From contig JAHHIE010000022.1 in the NCBI GenBank assembly GCA_019358945.1, positions 1-64,000 on the forward strand: DNA of 64,000 bases, given 5' to 3'. The position numbers and the translations under genes were made by a program. Below the pieces are notes generated by a model. It was not told the DNA's origin, did not search any database, and saw only the letters and a list, made by a program, of their open reading frames with translations. Positions 26,811 to 36,209 of this stretch are shown here, piece after piece. The stretch is from Stenomitos rutilans HA7619-LM2 (GTDB lineage: Bacteria; Cyanobacteriota; Cyanobacteriia; Leptolyngbyales; Leptolyngbyaceae). The first letter of the stretch is position 1, and each line of letters opens with the position of its first letter.

Positions 26811-27053
26811 TCATACATCAGAGCGAACAGCTCTCCAGTCGGTTATGCGTCCTTCGGCAATGTCCTGCCTACCTCTCTCAAAGGATTCGATGAACTCTGG
26901 TATATCGAGTAATTCCTGGGTCGCCTCTTCGCTGTCTTTTTCGGCTAAAGCTGCCAAAAAGTCGGCGGCAAGCTGAAGACGTGCAGGCGAAAGCTGCTCT
27001 AAGTAGCTATCGATGCGATGGCGCATCTCTGCTGTGTTGCCTGCTGAATCCAT
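26811..27053 (-). CDS. Small antitoxin-like protein
   Basis: 80 residues. The C-terminal pattern ELLDIPEFIESFERGRQDIA and GRITDWRAVRSDV is typical of small cyanobacterial proteins that often precede RelE/ParE-type toxins, in the manner of an antitoxin. GAGGA lies 7 bases before the ATG. No toxin gene follows; the next gene encodes a different small helical protein. It may be a solitary antitoxin left after loss of its partner, or a regulator. Confidence 0.6.
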   Translation of the reverse strand: MDSAGNTAEMRHRIDSYLEQLSPARLQLAADFLAALAEKDSEEATQELLDIPEFIESFERGRQDIAEGRITDWRAVRSDV

Positions 27054-27101
27054 AGAACCATCCTCGCTGACTCTCTTATTCGTCTATTTTTACTCTACTC
27101 C

Positions 27102-27215
27102 CTACTCCCTACTCCCCATACTCGCAAAATGCTCCTGCAACGACTTGTGCATAAACCGATAACCGCCACCCACGCGCTGAAGCAAGAGGCGATCAGTGCA
27201 GAAATTCTTTATCAA
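27102..27215 (-). pseudogene. C-terminal remnant of a NACHT-type NTPase
   Basis: Directly after the stop codon of the ParB-like gene, and in the same frame, 37 codons read NFCTDRLLLQRVGGGY, then RFMHKSLQEHFASMG, then stop. The pattern RVGGGYxFxHxxLxEHFA is the conserved end of long cyanobacterial NACHT/AAA NTPases, which are usually hundreds of residues longer. No start or NTPase core is present, so this is the severed tail of such a gene, with the break exactly at the ParB-like stop. A CTACTCC tandem repeat follows at 27094-27116. Confidence 0.65.
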
Positions 27216-27899
27216 TTACTGACTCAGTAGATCAACGAGATCAGGCTTTTTCAACTTGGTATAGCCAACCAATTCTCGTTTCTTTGCCATTGCCTTCAAT
27301 TTCGCAGTCGTTAAAGTCTGTAAAAGAGCAGGATCTTTAATCACCGACGGTAACGGTTGAGGTGTTAAATAAAACACTTGCTTCAAAGCATCAAGTTTCT
27401 TGCCCTTCGTGATGCCGCACTTGAGCGCCACGATAGCATCAAAGGTTTTCCAATATTGGCGAGGGGCTTCCTCAATGCGATTGGTTGCAACTGAAGGCTT
27501 CACGCCTTTCAATGCACTGGCAGGTTGTTCAATCAGATACTCCAGCGCTGCCAGAATGTCATCTCTAGAAGCCGTTGAGAGATTCACTTTAGGAATGGCT
27601 TCACCTGCAAGCAGTTTGGCAATGGTGGCAGTTTCCTTACTAGAATCAGCAATAATGCACCAAACCCGTTCTAAACCTGCTGCCTCTGCAACCGCATAAA
27701 TGAATGAATTTCCAATGACCTCATATTGATCTTTCTCTGTTTCTTTCACAATCACAGGCAACCAATTACGTCCACCCGCCCCACTCAGTTGTTTTGCCGT
27801 TGCCGTGATGAGAAATTCTGGCGCATTGGTTCCTTCACCTGGATCAATTTCATCCAGATACAAATGCATGAGATTGCCAACATCAGTAAATGTGCTCAT
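27216..27899 (-). CDS. ParB-like protein with C-terminal SAP/Rho-N-like domain
   Basis: 227 residues. Residues about 1-100 have the outline of a ParB/Srx N-terminal fold: LDEIDPGEG, then LPVIVKETEKDQYEVIGNSF and IYAVAEAAGLERVWCIIAD. The GERR-type box is degenerate (here GNSFIYAV), so the CTPase/nuclease chemistry is doubtful. The last 35 residues (TTAKLKAMAKKRELVGYTKL and KKPDLVDLL) look like a SAP or Rho-N helix-extension-helix nucleic-acid-binding unit. No classical ParB helix-turn-helix is seen between them. Its ATG overlaps the stop of the upstream ParA-like gene (ATGA), so the two are translationally coupled and should act together. Confidence 0.7.
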   Translation of the reverse strand: MSTFTDVGNLMHLYLDEIDPGEGTNAPEFLITATAKQLSGAGGRNWLPVIVKETEKDQYEVIGNSFIYAVAEAAGLERVWCIIADSSKETATIAKLLAGEAIPKVNLSTASRDDILAALEYLIEQPASALKGVKPSVATNRIEEAPRQYWKTFDAIVALKCGITKGKKLDALKQVFYLTPQPLPSVIKDPALLQTLTTAKLKAMAKKRELVGYTKLKKPDLVDLLSQ

Positions 27900-29233
27900 T
27901 GTAGAAAGTACTCCTTTGCTAGGGCCAAATAGTAATCACGGGCTGTTTTATCGCGGTAAGTAGCAGGAATACGCGAGAATGCGGCACTGGCAATGTTCGC
28001 GTAGCTAGGCACTTCAAAGATATGTAGGTCTTTTCTCGCATTGGTATATCGAGGGTAGAAATACGGCACAAGATCAAAGTTTTCTTTCCTGGACATCTTG
28101 ATAATGTTACCAATCTCTTGTTGAGCCGCCGCCAACTGAGGGAGAGTGATTCTTTCACCATTGAAAAAGATGGGTAGCGCGATCGGCGTGACATCACCTC
28201 GCTGCTGCTGGGCTTCAGGAATGAACTTCTTGATCGCAAGTGCGGCATTCTCTAGAGAGAACAGGTTGTTGTGCTTTGTTGGCATCAAGACAACATCCGC
28301 AGCATAGACAGCTAGTTGACTAAAAATGCGCCAGTTGGGTGGCGAGTCAACTAGAATGTAGTCATATTCAGACTTGAGTGCATCCAAGCTGCGGCGCAGA
28401 CTGTCGGGTTTCAATTTTTGGCGAAGCTGCACTTCGTCAATCTCACCGACAAACTTTGCATCAGCGGGAATGACATCAAATGAGAACTCTTTATTTTGTG
28501 CCCTGTAGGTCACTACAAACGGTTTAATGGCTGGTCGAAGGTCGCCGTTGCGAGACATCAGTGCTTGAGAGACATCACCTTCGTTTGCTGCCAGTCCTAG
28601 AGAACTGGTGAGATCCTGCTGATTGGGATCGCAGTCTACAACCAAGACTTTCTTCCCTATTAAGGTGAGGATAGCGGCAAGGTTGACCGTTGTAGTTGTT
28701 TTGCCAACGCCACCCTTATTGTTATATACCGCAACTGTTAAAGCCTTGACAGGCTGTTCAATCTGTCGTCGCACTGAGGCAATAAGTTTGTCAGCGTTTT
28801 CTGGAGTGATTTCGAGACAAGCGGTTGCTGGATGGATAACCTTACCATGTTTACGAAAAAGCTGGATGTGAACAGAGTTAGTGATAAGTCCCCATTGAAC
28901 AGTTTTGCAATGAACGTCCAGCAAATAGCCTTTTAGCTGAGCAACCGTCTTTCTATAGCCTGCTGAACCCTCGCACAGATTAATGTCCTGTCCCTTAAGC
29001 TCTATCAGGAGGTGAGGATTAGACTTGGTATGCAGAAAAATGTCGGTCTCATCATTCTTACGAGCGGCATAATCAACTGAAAGACTACTTCCAGTGGCAT
29101 ACTCCGGATGTGTTTCGCCTTGCTGAAAGCCTAAGGACTTGAAGAAGGGGGGCGCAAATATGTCTTTGACGAGCGGTTCTCCAGCAACTTCTGGAAGACT
29201 TTGCAGAGCCGTTTGCAAGCTAATGGATGGCAT
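27896..29233 (-). CDS. HsdR-N (PD-(D/E)XK-like) domain fused to a ParA/Soj ATPase
   Basis: About 445 residues (numbered from the upstream TTG at 29239; the ATG at 29233 is preferred). Residues 1-150 resemble the N-terminal domain of type I restriction HsdR subunits: a conserved Asp (D56 in SVDYAAR) and E80-L-K82 (LLIELKGQ), the catalytic pattern of PD-(D/E)XK nucleases. Residues 165-440 are a ParA ATPase with the deviant Walker A K175-GGVGK180, VLVVDCDPNQQDLTSSLG (switch/Walker A') and YILVDSPPNW (Walker B). It probably binds DNA non-specifically and hydrolyses ATP in a ParA-type cycle; whether the nuclease-like domain cuts is unknown. It forms a two-gene unit with the ParB/SAP-like gene, with a 4-base overlap. 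No plasmid-replication gene is near. Confidence 0.8.
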   Translation of the reverse strand: MPSISLQTALQSLPEVAGEPLVKDIFAPPFFKSLGFQQGETHPEYATGSSLSVDYAARKNDETDIFLHTKSNPHLLIELKGQDINLCEGSAGYRKTVAQLKGYLLDVHCKTVQWGLITNSVHIQLFRKHGKVIHPATACLEITPENADKLIASVRRQIEQPVKALTVAVYNNKGGVGKTTTTVNLAAILTLIGKKVLVVDCDPNQQDLTSSLGLAANEGDVSQALMSRNGDLRPAIKPFVVTYRAQNKEFSFDVIPADAKFVGEIDEVQLRQKLKPDSLRRSLDALKSEYDYILVDSPPNWRIFSQLAVYAADVVLMPTKHNNLFSLENAALAIKKFIPEAQQQRGDVTPIALPIFFNGERITLPQLAAAQQEIGNIIKMSRKENFDLVPYFYPRYTNARKDLHIFEVPSYANIASAAFSRIPATYRDKTARDYYLALAKEYFLQ

Positions 29234-29530
29234 GGGCAAAAAGGTTGTAAGGGCTGTCTGAGCGAAGTTAACTGTCTAAAGCGTGCCCAGAGTGGGCAAT
29301 GGTCTACCTGCGATCGTTTCCTATGCAACCCTGGAGCTTACGTATTGAAGCTCATCTACATTTTTACTACCAAGAGCACGATTGATCCGGGCTTCATTAA
29401 ATACTCATGAGAGACGATCGCTCTTCCCCAGCACAGTATGGTTGCCGATAATAGTGTGTTAGTTCAGCGTCTTAACGGGATGGGTCTGATTTGGATGGGG
29501 AGCGGTGTGATTGCAGGCGCGATCGTTTCG

Positions 29531-29718
29531 CTTCAAGGTAGCCGCGTTTCGACTTGAAACCGGAACGTTCTCGTTTCAAACCGGAAGACTCTCACTTCAA
29601 ATCGAAATATTGCCACTTCAAATGTGAACGTTCTCACTTAAAACTGGAACGTTCACATTTGAAACAGAAACATTTTCACTTGAAACCGGACTGTTCTCAC
29701 GTAGGAATAGAACAGTCG
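29531..29718. repeat. Array of 21-nt tandem repeats
   Basis: At least seven clear units from 29551 to 29697 with consensus CACTTGAAACCGGAACGTTCT, plus degenerate units at both ends. Units differ at several bases. Because 21 is a multiple of 3 the array stays open on the plus strand (29554-29757, seven-residue period), but composition and the lack of a ribosome-binding site argue against a gene. The rest of 29240-29790 has no gene; the promoter of the ParA unit should lie in 29240-29400. Confidence 0.85.
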
Positions 29719-29790
29719 CGCTCAATGCGGGAATCACCGTTCATCAAACGAGCCTGATAGCTTAGATGGACAGACGATCGCTCAGCATGG

Positions 29791-32553
29791 TTAAAAAAGC
29801 GACGCGTTTGTGGTGATTACGGCTTGATTGCCATCTTCAACTGTGAACGCACTCACCGATAGTTCCAATGCTTGAGCAATGCCAACCGTTTGTTGGAGCG
29901 AATCTGTAACGTGTTGAGAAACGCTGGCTGTTTGCCGCGATCGGTGCGCGAGTTTTTGCATCAACAGTGACACGGCTTGAGAAATGTCTGTCTGGGCGAT
30001 CGTGGCTTCTGAAATAGACTGTACAAGCTGATCGGTTTGTTGGGATAACTCGCGTAGTTGCCCCAGGTTTTGCTTGGCATCTTCCACCAGGCGCGTGCCT
30101 TGCACCATTTGCGTGGTGCTTTTCTCCATCACTTCCAGCACCTGACGCGTGCCCCGCTGAATATCCTCAACCAGTTGTTCAATTTCTTTTGTAGCAGAAG
30201 CCGATTGCACCGCGAGTTCTCCCACTTCTTCGGCAACCACCGCGAAACCAGCGCCGTTTTCACCCGTCCGTGCCGCTTCAATACCCGCATTCAGCGCCAG
30301 CATATTGGTTTTGAGCGCAATTTGATTGATGAGGGAAATCACTTTTGAAATCGCCTGTGACGATTCGCCCAGTCGCTTCATTTTCTGCGCCGTTTCAGAC
30401 ATCGTTTCCCGGAGTTCAAAAATGCTGTGAACCGTGAAGTCGATCGCCACCTGACTGGCCTCTGCGGTCGATGAAGCCGTGTGAGTAACGGCGGCAGCTT
30501 GACGAGAGCTTTCTGCCACTGCCTGAATCGACATCGTCATCTGATCAACCGAATTCAGCGTTTGGGTAATGTCTTCTGACTGTTGCAGCGCTTCAGCTGC
30601 GAGTTGTTGAATCGTGAGTTCACTTTCGCCCAGCGCCATGTTTACTTGCGTGGTCGATCGCTTCACCTGCAACACAATTTGGCGCAAACTTTCGACGAGC
30701 GCATTAAAGAAATCAGCCACAGTGCCCAGTTCACCATCAGTCACCTGTGCTCGCACAGTCAGGTCGCCAGAGGCCACGCCTTCTACCTGGTCGAGTAAGC
30801 TCACGAGTTGACTCTGCAAGGCTTCTCGTTGCTGGCGCTGTTCTTCTGCCAACTGTTCGGCTTGCTGGCGCGATCGTTCAAGCTGGTGTAATACATCAGC
30901 CAGATCGAGCGCCAGCCCCATTTGAGCCGCCACTTCTCGAAAGAACGTCATTTCTGGTTCTTCCCAAGACCGAGTGCGCGAACACTGGTGTGTAACCAGC
31001 AAGCCATGCAGCGTGTTGGTTGCTAGAATGGGCGCAACCATGCTTGCTCTGACTTGAAAGGGTTCCAGTTGCTTTAAGTGGCACTTTGTGAGTCCAGCGT
31101 TTGCAATATCCTCCCATGCCTGCACGCGTCCCTGTTTGTACTTCTCTGCATACCGTTCGGCAAAACACGGGTCTGCGATCGCGGTACCAAGCGCACTGGG
31201 ATAGCCAGACTCTACGACTTCTGCCACGATCGAACCCTTCCACTGTGCGTCAAACAAGTAGACGATCGCGCGATCGGTGTTTAGCATTTCTTGCACACCA
31301 CGAACAGCTGTGTTGTAGATCTCCTGGTGGCTGAAGGCCGACCGTAGGCGTGAGCTAATTTGATAAAGCTGTTGTGCTTGCTCTGCTTCAATCTTTTTCT
31401 GCTGGTAAAGCTGGTGCGCTCGCTCCGTTTCGGCCTTTTCCTGTGTCACAAACGTGACTTGATTACAGGCCAATCCAAGCTGGCTAGCCAGTGCCTTCAA
31501 AAAGTCAATTTCGTCTGGGTGCCAGGGAGATGCCGCAGTGCAGTGATGGGCAATCAGCAGGCCGTAAAGGTGATCGTCCTTCAGAATGGGAGTGACTAAA
31601 CTGGCTTTAACTTGCAGCCGCGTCAACAGCTTCAGGTGTTCTGGATGAAACTCAGCTTTCAAGACATCATCCGTCGCTACAACTCGTCCTCGCCGATAGG
31701 CGTCGATGACATCATCACTGATGCAGCCATCTTTGATTTTTGCATCGCGGGCGGTCGACCATCCCTGGGAGACACATTCAGTGACGATCGAGCCGCTCCA
31801 GTCGGAGTTAAAGCGATAAATGACGACGCGATCAGTTCCCAGCATGTCCTTCGCACTCTGAGTTACTTGCTCAAAGACAGCCGCTAAGTCTTGTTCTGTC
31901 CGCACACTCGCTTCTGCAAGCTGACGGATGAATTGGGTTTCTTTGGCCCGACTTTCATGCTGTCGGGTTTGCTCAGAAAGCAGCGACTCTACTGTTACAG
32001 TGTTGTCTGCCAACTGGTTGAACGTTTGAGCAATCCTACCAATTTCATCCGTCGCTTTGACCTCCGCCCGAATTTCACGATCGCCCAGAGAAAACATTTG
32101 GGTATCTTGCTGGAGCCGTTTGACAGGTTTGGCAATCATCCGATAGAGCAATAACATGACACCTGTGTTGGTTGCTATCACCAGCGCGATCGCCAGCAGT
32201 TGTTGCTGCCAGAAACGTTGCTCCAGTACTTCTGCTCGTTGAGTCTCATTGGGTTGCGCTTGCCCAACGCCTGTTGGCTTGGTGGGCACCTGATGAACGG
32301 CAGTTGTAAACCACACTCCAGCACTTGCAATGCCAGCAATCGACAAAATGCCTGATGTGAGCCAACCAAGCAAGTATTTGTGCTGCACCGCTTGAGACCC
32401 AAACCACAGACCCAGCGAAGCTGACGATCGGCGATCGTCTGTCTTACGCTCGTCAGCACTCTGGTCAGGCGGTAACGAATCAGAAGACATTGATTGGTTA
32501 GGCTCAGCAACTTCAAACACTGGTTGAACTCGATTGGGTAATTGATTCGTCAT
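29791..32553 (-). CDS. PixJ-like phototaxis receptor: HAMP, two GAF domains (the second a DXCF cyanobacteriochrome), MCP signalling domain
   Basis: 920 residues. Membrane helices lie at 60-82 and 118-138, HAMP at 139-190, GAF1 at about 220-375, GAF2 at about 405-565, a second HAMP-like segment at about 590-645 and the MCP coiled coil at about 650-905 with the hairpin tip [22 protein letters not shown]2 has both cysteines of a DXCF-type cyanobacteriochrome: Cys463 in DPCF and Cys491-His492 in TKCHLKQL, 28 residues apart, the spacing known in TePixJ. It should therefore bind phycocyanobilin/phycoviolobilin and sense blue/green light. GAF1 lacks both. It is read away from the pixGHI operon 2.4 kb to the right and probably feeds the same CheA (pixL) to steer type IV pilus motility. 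Confidence 0.9.
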   Translation of the reverse strand: MTNQLPNRVQPVFEVAEPNQSMSSDSLPPDQSADERKTDDRRSSASLGLWFGSQAVQHKYLLGWLTSGILSIAGIASAGVWFTTAVHQVPTKPTGVGQAQPNETQRAEVLEQRFWQQQLLAIALVIATNTGVMLLLYRMIAKPVKRLQQDTQMFSLGDREIRAEVKATDEIGRIAQTFNQLADNTVTVESLLSEQTRQHESRAKETQFIRQLAEASVRTEQDLAAVFEQVTQSAKDMLGTDRVVIYRFNSDWSGSIVTECVSQGWSTARDAKIKDGCISDDVIDAYRRGRVVATDDVLKAEFHPEHLKLLTRLQVKASLVTPILKDDHLYGLLIAHHCTAASPWHPDEIDFLKALASQLGLACNQVTFVTQEKAETERAHQLYQQKKIEAEQAQQLYQISSRLRSAFSHQEIYNTAVRGVQEMLNTDRAIVYLFDAQWKGSIVAEVVESGYPSALGTAIADPCFAERYAEKYKQGRVQAWEDIANAGLTKCHLKQLEPFQVRASMVAPILATNTLHGLLVTHQCSRTRSWEEPEMTFFREVAAQMGLALDLADVLHQLERSRQQAEQLAEEQRQQREALQSQLVSLLDQVEGVASGDLTVRAQVTDGELGTVADFFNALVESLRQIVLQVKRSTTQVNMALGESELTIQQLAAEALQQSEDITQTLNSVDQMTMSIQAVAESSRQAAAVTHTASSTAEASQVAIDFTVHSIFELRETMSETAQKMKRLGESSQAISKVISLINQIALKTNMLALNAGIEAARTGENGAGFAVVAEEVGELAVQSASATKEIEQLVEDIQRGTRQVLEVMEKSTTQMVQGTRLVEDAKQNLGQLRELSQQTDQLVQSISEATIAQTDISQAVSLLMQKLAHRSRQTASVSQHVTDSLQQTVGIAQALELSVSAFTVEDGNQAVITTNASLF

Positions 32554-34990
32554 AAGAGCGGAGTCTCAGATCGGATAAAGAGTCACTGTGGAGCCTGTAA
32601 AGGCACACTGCTGCCAGAAAACGAGCAAATAAAAGGAACGAAAGCAACGCGAAGACCAACCATGCACTCTAGAGCACGTCATCAATTAAGTTCAGAGACC
32701 TTGAGGTCTCAGCCTTACCGCGCCTGTCCTCACAAACCAGGCTAGGCTGTATTTTAAAACTCCTAATCGCTTCGTTGCTGAAGCTTCTGCCCCCTTTTCT
32801 TGTATGCCCAAAGGGCTTTAAGCCCCCAAGATTGGGGGACTTTTGAAGCCTGTTTGGAAGCCCCCAGGAGTGGGGGTGGGGGCTTTCAAGGGTTTTAAAA
32901 CACGTTCTAGCGTTTTGCGCCACAGCTGGACAGAAAAAAACGTCCTGGTATGCAACGCCACAGTTCACCTGCAAATGTTCAAAGCCTGAACGCAGCGATC
33001 GCCAAGCACCAAATGGGACGCTAGGAGTAGCAAGCCACGAATGGCAGCAGACCCACCTCTACAAGCACGAGACGCCATCATGGGAGGGCACTTACGGCAA
33101 TGAGAAGACAATCACTTGAATCGTCTTCTAAAATGGTTGCTGCACACATTTGTGATGTGAAACCTAGCATGAGTGCCTGACGCCGTAAGACGAGCGGCTA
33201 CCAGCGCAGATGGCTGTATTGAAAAAGATAATTTAAGCAGTACCTTAAGTACCACTGGGAGAAGACCCAAGCTTGCAGCGAACGATAAATCACCCTGGGA
33301 CTGCTTGATTAGCAAACGTAAACCTAACTTTCGTCACCAAATTAATGGTTTAGAAAGCTTATTGACCGTAAGATCGGTATTACGCTTTGCCTTCGAGCTT
33401 ACAATTAAGGATTGTTGATCAGGAATCCTGTCAGATTACCTTTACAGAATCTTTACTGATGCAACCGGACTAATTAAACAAATTCTTTTCAAGGCTAAAT
33501 CATTGCTGCTGCTACAAGCTTGTTTAGTTTTTTTAGGCCGTAACCGAAGCACACAGGTATCTTAATTACAGTTTTATGACACGTAAGGCGATCGTAAGCT
33601 AGCTAAAAGCTTCATGTAGATGAAACCTGAACACTATTTGACTTTCAAGAACAATATTAAATTGCTAATGCTGGATTAGGTCGATGGAACCCTGTAAGAC
33701 ACTTTGAAGCCGCTGTTTCCAAAATTCAGTACCTGCTCAACCAATAGGCCTGAAAGCCAATTCTGTTAGCGCTTTGCACACAACTCTCTTAGCTTTGACA
33801 CGCCTTTACCGCGATCGTTATTCACCAGAAGCGGCTTCTACCTTAGCCACTACGTCCAACTAATCTGGTGCCCTACCGTGTCTGTTCTTTCTACTCGCCT
33901 AACGGCAAGCACAAGTGCTTGTAGCAATACGAACTATGGTTCTGATGATAGAGACGGTCAGTTCATGAAAATACGCTTTGACCACTATTTGCTCACCGTA
34001 TCAAACTGTCTTTCATGCTCAGGAAAACCCTACGTAAAAACCCTGGTGCCTTGTTAAGTAATACAAACATTAATATAAAGATTTTGTAAACTGCTGCAAC
34101 CTCTGATTGTCAAAGGCTAGTCGAGGATAGAGGATAGACGGAACAAACGGTAGCCCGAAGATACTGAACGTGAGGGACTTTGCATCAATTGCTTCATGTC
34201 CAGGTGAAAGTGTAGCGAAGGGCTATTTTACATCTACCAGAGCAATCTTACATCTACCAGAGCAGTCTTCAAAGCGATCGCGATAGAGCGCTCAGCCTGC
34301 ACACTGCTTGGTCATCCACGGCGAGCCTTGACGATTTCTTGCCCTTACCACACTTCATCCATCAGCGATCGTGTTGATGAAATGTCTGTTGGATGACTGC
34401 TCAACCCAAGTGTTTCAGCCACGTTTAGGCATCTGACTATCCATTGTTAACCAGGCTGATCTCACCTGAGCAAGCTTGTCGTCAGACACAAGCCGATGGC
34501 GACAATGCAGGGCGATCGTGGCAACCCAGCTTGATCATTTTTTTGTTTAGACCTCTGATGCGCATCCAGGCAGTGGTGCAAATGCTTCTCCATTTATTCA
34601 CGCTGATCTTATTTACGCTGATCATCTAAAACAATAGGCGCGATTTATAAGGATGTCTTAAAAGATGCAGCTCATACCCAAAAGCTGTCAGAGCACAGTA
34701 TGCGGGCCACGGTGTTTCGAGAACTACGAAGCTTGCTTATCAAATGCCACGTCTTTACGCGAGACAATCGCCACTGCTCACACATCCTCAGAAGGTGAAA
34801 TACCCACTTTACAGCCAGTGTCATTTACATTCACCCCACTCAAGACCTCAACTCGATACCTGTCTTGATGAAATTTTGGCTGATTGGCTTGAAAACCTCT
34901 GTAAGTAGTGACAAATGATTAGCTCAGGTATTCTCCTGTGGCAGGCAACCGCTGCAACTAAAATCTATCAACACTGGAAGGTCTATTAGG
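32554..34990. other. 2.4-kb gene-poor region between the photoreceptor and the pix operon
   Basis: No frame here has both a ribosome-binding site and recognisable sequence. Visible parts are the 63-bp repeat (32683-32745), a GC palindrome cluster (about 32780-32900, AGCCCCCAAGATTGGGGG type), a 20-nt tandem duplication ACATCTACCAGAGCA(A/G)TCTT at 34230-34269, and a GGATGTCTTAAA element end at 34653-34664. Short frames at 33173-33418, 34444-34629 and 34665-34868 were not convincing. The promoters of the photoreceptor gene and of pixG lie at its two ends. It may also hold small RNAs or decayed genes. Confidence 0.5.
32683..32745. repeat. 63-bp dispersed repeat, copy 2
   Basis: Same orientation as, and nearly identical to, 7692-7754. 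No transposase remnant is visible beside this copy, which suggests that the repeat is an element in its own right or an IS end left after excision. Confidence 0.7.
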
Positions 34991-36172
34991 TTGGAACACG
35001 TTCAATTTCTCAGAGATTTGAAACCGCTCCAGTTTAGTGGTCAGCTTGAATGGAGCGCTGCAAGTGGTCAGCGGTGGCTATTCCATCTACTGAAGGGCAG
35101 CCTTATCTATGCCACAGGTGGAGTGCATCCCATGCGTCGCTGGCGCAGAAATTTAGCGATCCATTGTCCTCGCTTACCCACCCATCGCTTGGGATGGCAG
35201 GCTGATTTAGCGAGTGCTGGCACCTCCACCTCCACGATCGGCTGGGAATATACACTGCTAAACCTATGGGTCGCAAGGCAACGAATTACCCCGGAGCAAG
35301 CGTCTAGCATGGCGCTTTCCACCTTGATTGATGTGTTGTTTGACGTGACGCAAGCACCAAGTATCAGCAAGCAAATTCGACATGATGATTTAGCTGCAAC
35401 CTCGATCGATTGCGCTCAGGTTGAAGATGTGATTGCTAAAACTCAATGGCGTTGGCAAGGGTGGCAAAATGCGAAGCTTACGGACTATTCACTGCATAAA
35501 GCACCCGTCATCAAGCAAGCAGCGGCCTTGCGAGAACAGTGCTCACCTCAGTTCTATCAAATGTTGGTGCAACGACTCAATGGACAACACTCTCTCTACG
35601 ATTTAGCTGTACAAATGCAGCGCGATGTTGTAGAGGTAACGGCGTTGCTCTTACCGTTCATTCAATTGGGTTGGGTAGAGCTGATTACGATTCCTGATTT
35701 ACCCGCCCTCATTTACCCTGGGCGTATGAGTAAGACAGCACTACTTCCAGCGGCACCCTCTCCAGCCACGCCGCCCAAGGCTCTAATTGCTTGTGTAGAC
35801 GACAGCACTTTAGTCCGCAATACGATGGAATCGCTGCTCACATCGGCTGGCTACCAGTTTTTGGGTATAGAGAGTGCGCTACGGGCCATTAGTGTGTTGT
35901 TAGTGCGTAAGCCGGATTTGATTTTTTTAGACTTGGTGATGCCAGACGCTAACGGTTACGAAGTGTGCGAGCAGTTGCGTAAGCTGTCTAGTTTTCGTCA
36001 TACGCCGATCGTCATCTTGACTGGAAACGATGGCTATTCTAATCGACTTCGAGCTAGCTTTGCCAAAGCATCCGGGTTCCTCAGTAAACCGCTGAATGCT
36101 GAAACGGTATTAGGTGAAATTCGTAAACATTTAGAGCCTAATGCGACCAATCTTTCCATCACGGCTCGTTAA
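34991..36172 (+). CDS. pixG: PatA/PixG-type response regulator of phototaxis
   Basis: 393 residues. The N-terminal 250 residues are a PatA-type domain (FLRDLKPLQFSGQLEW, GSLIYATGGVHPMRRWRRNL), and the C-terminal 120 a receiver with the acidic pair CVDDS, the phosphoacceptor D314 (IFLDLVMP), Thr in ILTGND and K in FLSKPL. In Pix/Tax systems PixG is phosphorylated by the CheA-like PixL and acts on type IV pilus extension. The start is a TTG (LEHVQFLRDL) as no ATG is available; TTAGG lies just upstream. It is the first gene of the operon pixG-pixH-pixI-MCP-permease-pixL. Confidence 0.9.
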   Translation: MEHVQFLRDLKPLQFSGQLEWSAASGQRWLFHLLKGSLIYATGGVHPMRRWRRNLAIHCPRLPTHRLGWQADLASAGTSTSTIGWEYTLLNLWVARQRITPEQASSMALSTLIDVLFDVTQAPSISKQIRHDDLAATSIDCAQVEDVIAKTQWRWQGWQNAKLTDYSLHKAPVIKQAAALREQCSPQFYQMLVQRLNGQHSLYDLAVQMQRDVVEVTALLLPFIQLGWVELITIPDLPALIYPGRMSKTALLPAAPSPATPPKALIACVDDSTLVRNTMESLLTSAGYQFLGIESALRAISVLLVRKPDLIFLDLVMPDANGYEVCEQLRKLSSFRHTPIVILTGNDGYSNRLRASFAKASGFLSKPLNAETVLGEIRKHLEPNATNLSITAR

Positions 36173-36209
36173 TGAATCATTCTTTGTTGTTTATTCATAG
36201 GTATATACA

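Noticed and set aside
26811-27053. Complete toxin-antitoxin pair
   Set aside because: Only the antitoxin-like half is recognisable; the neighbour does not match a known toxin.
29554-29757. 67-codon plus-strand frame with a seven-residue repeat
   Set aside because: It exists because the 21-nt tandem array has a period divisible by three; no ribosome-binding site and strange composition.
32669-32974. 101-codon minus-strand frame next to the photoreceptor gene
   Set aside because: Runs through the 63-bp repeat and a GC palindrome cluster, so it is repeat sequence rather than a gene.
34665-34868. 67-codon frame upstream of pixG
   Set aside because: Starts at the edge of an element end and has no recognisable sequence; could be real, but unsupported.
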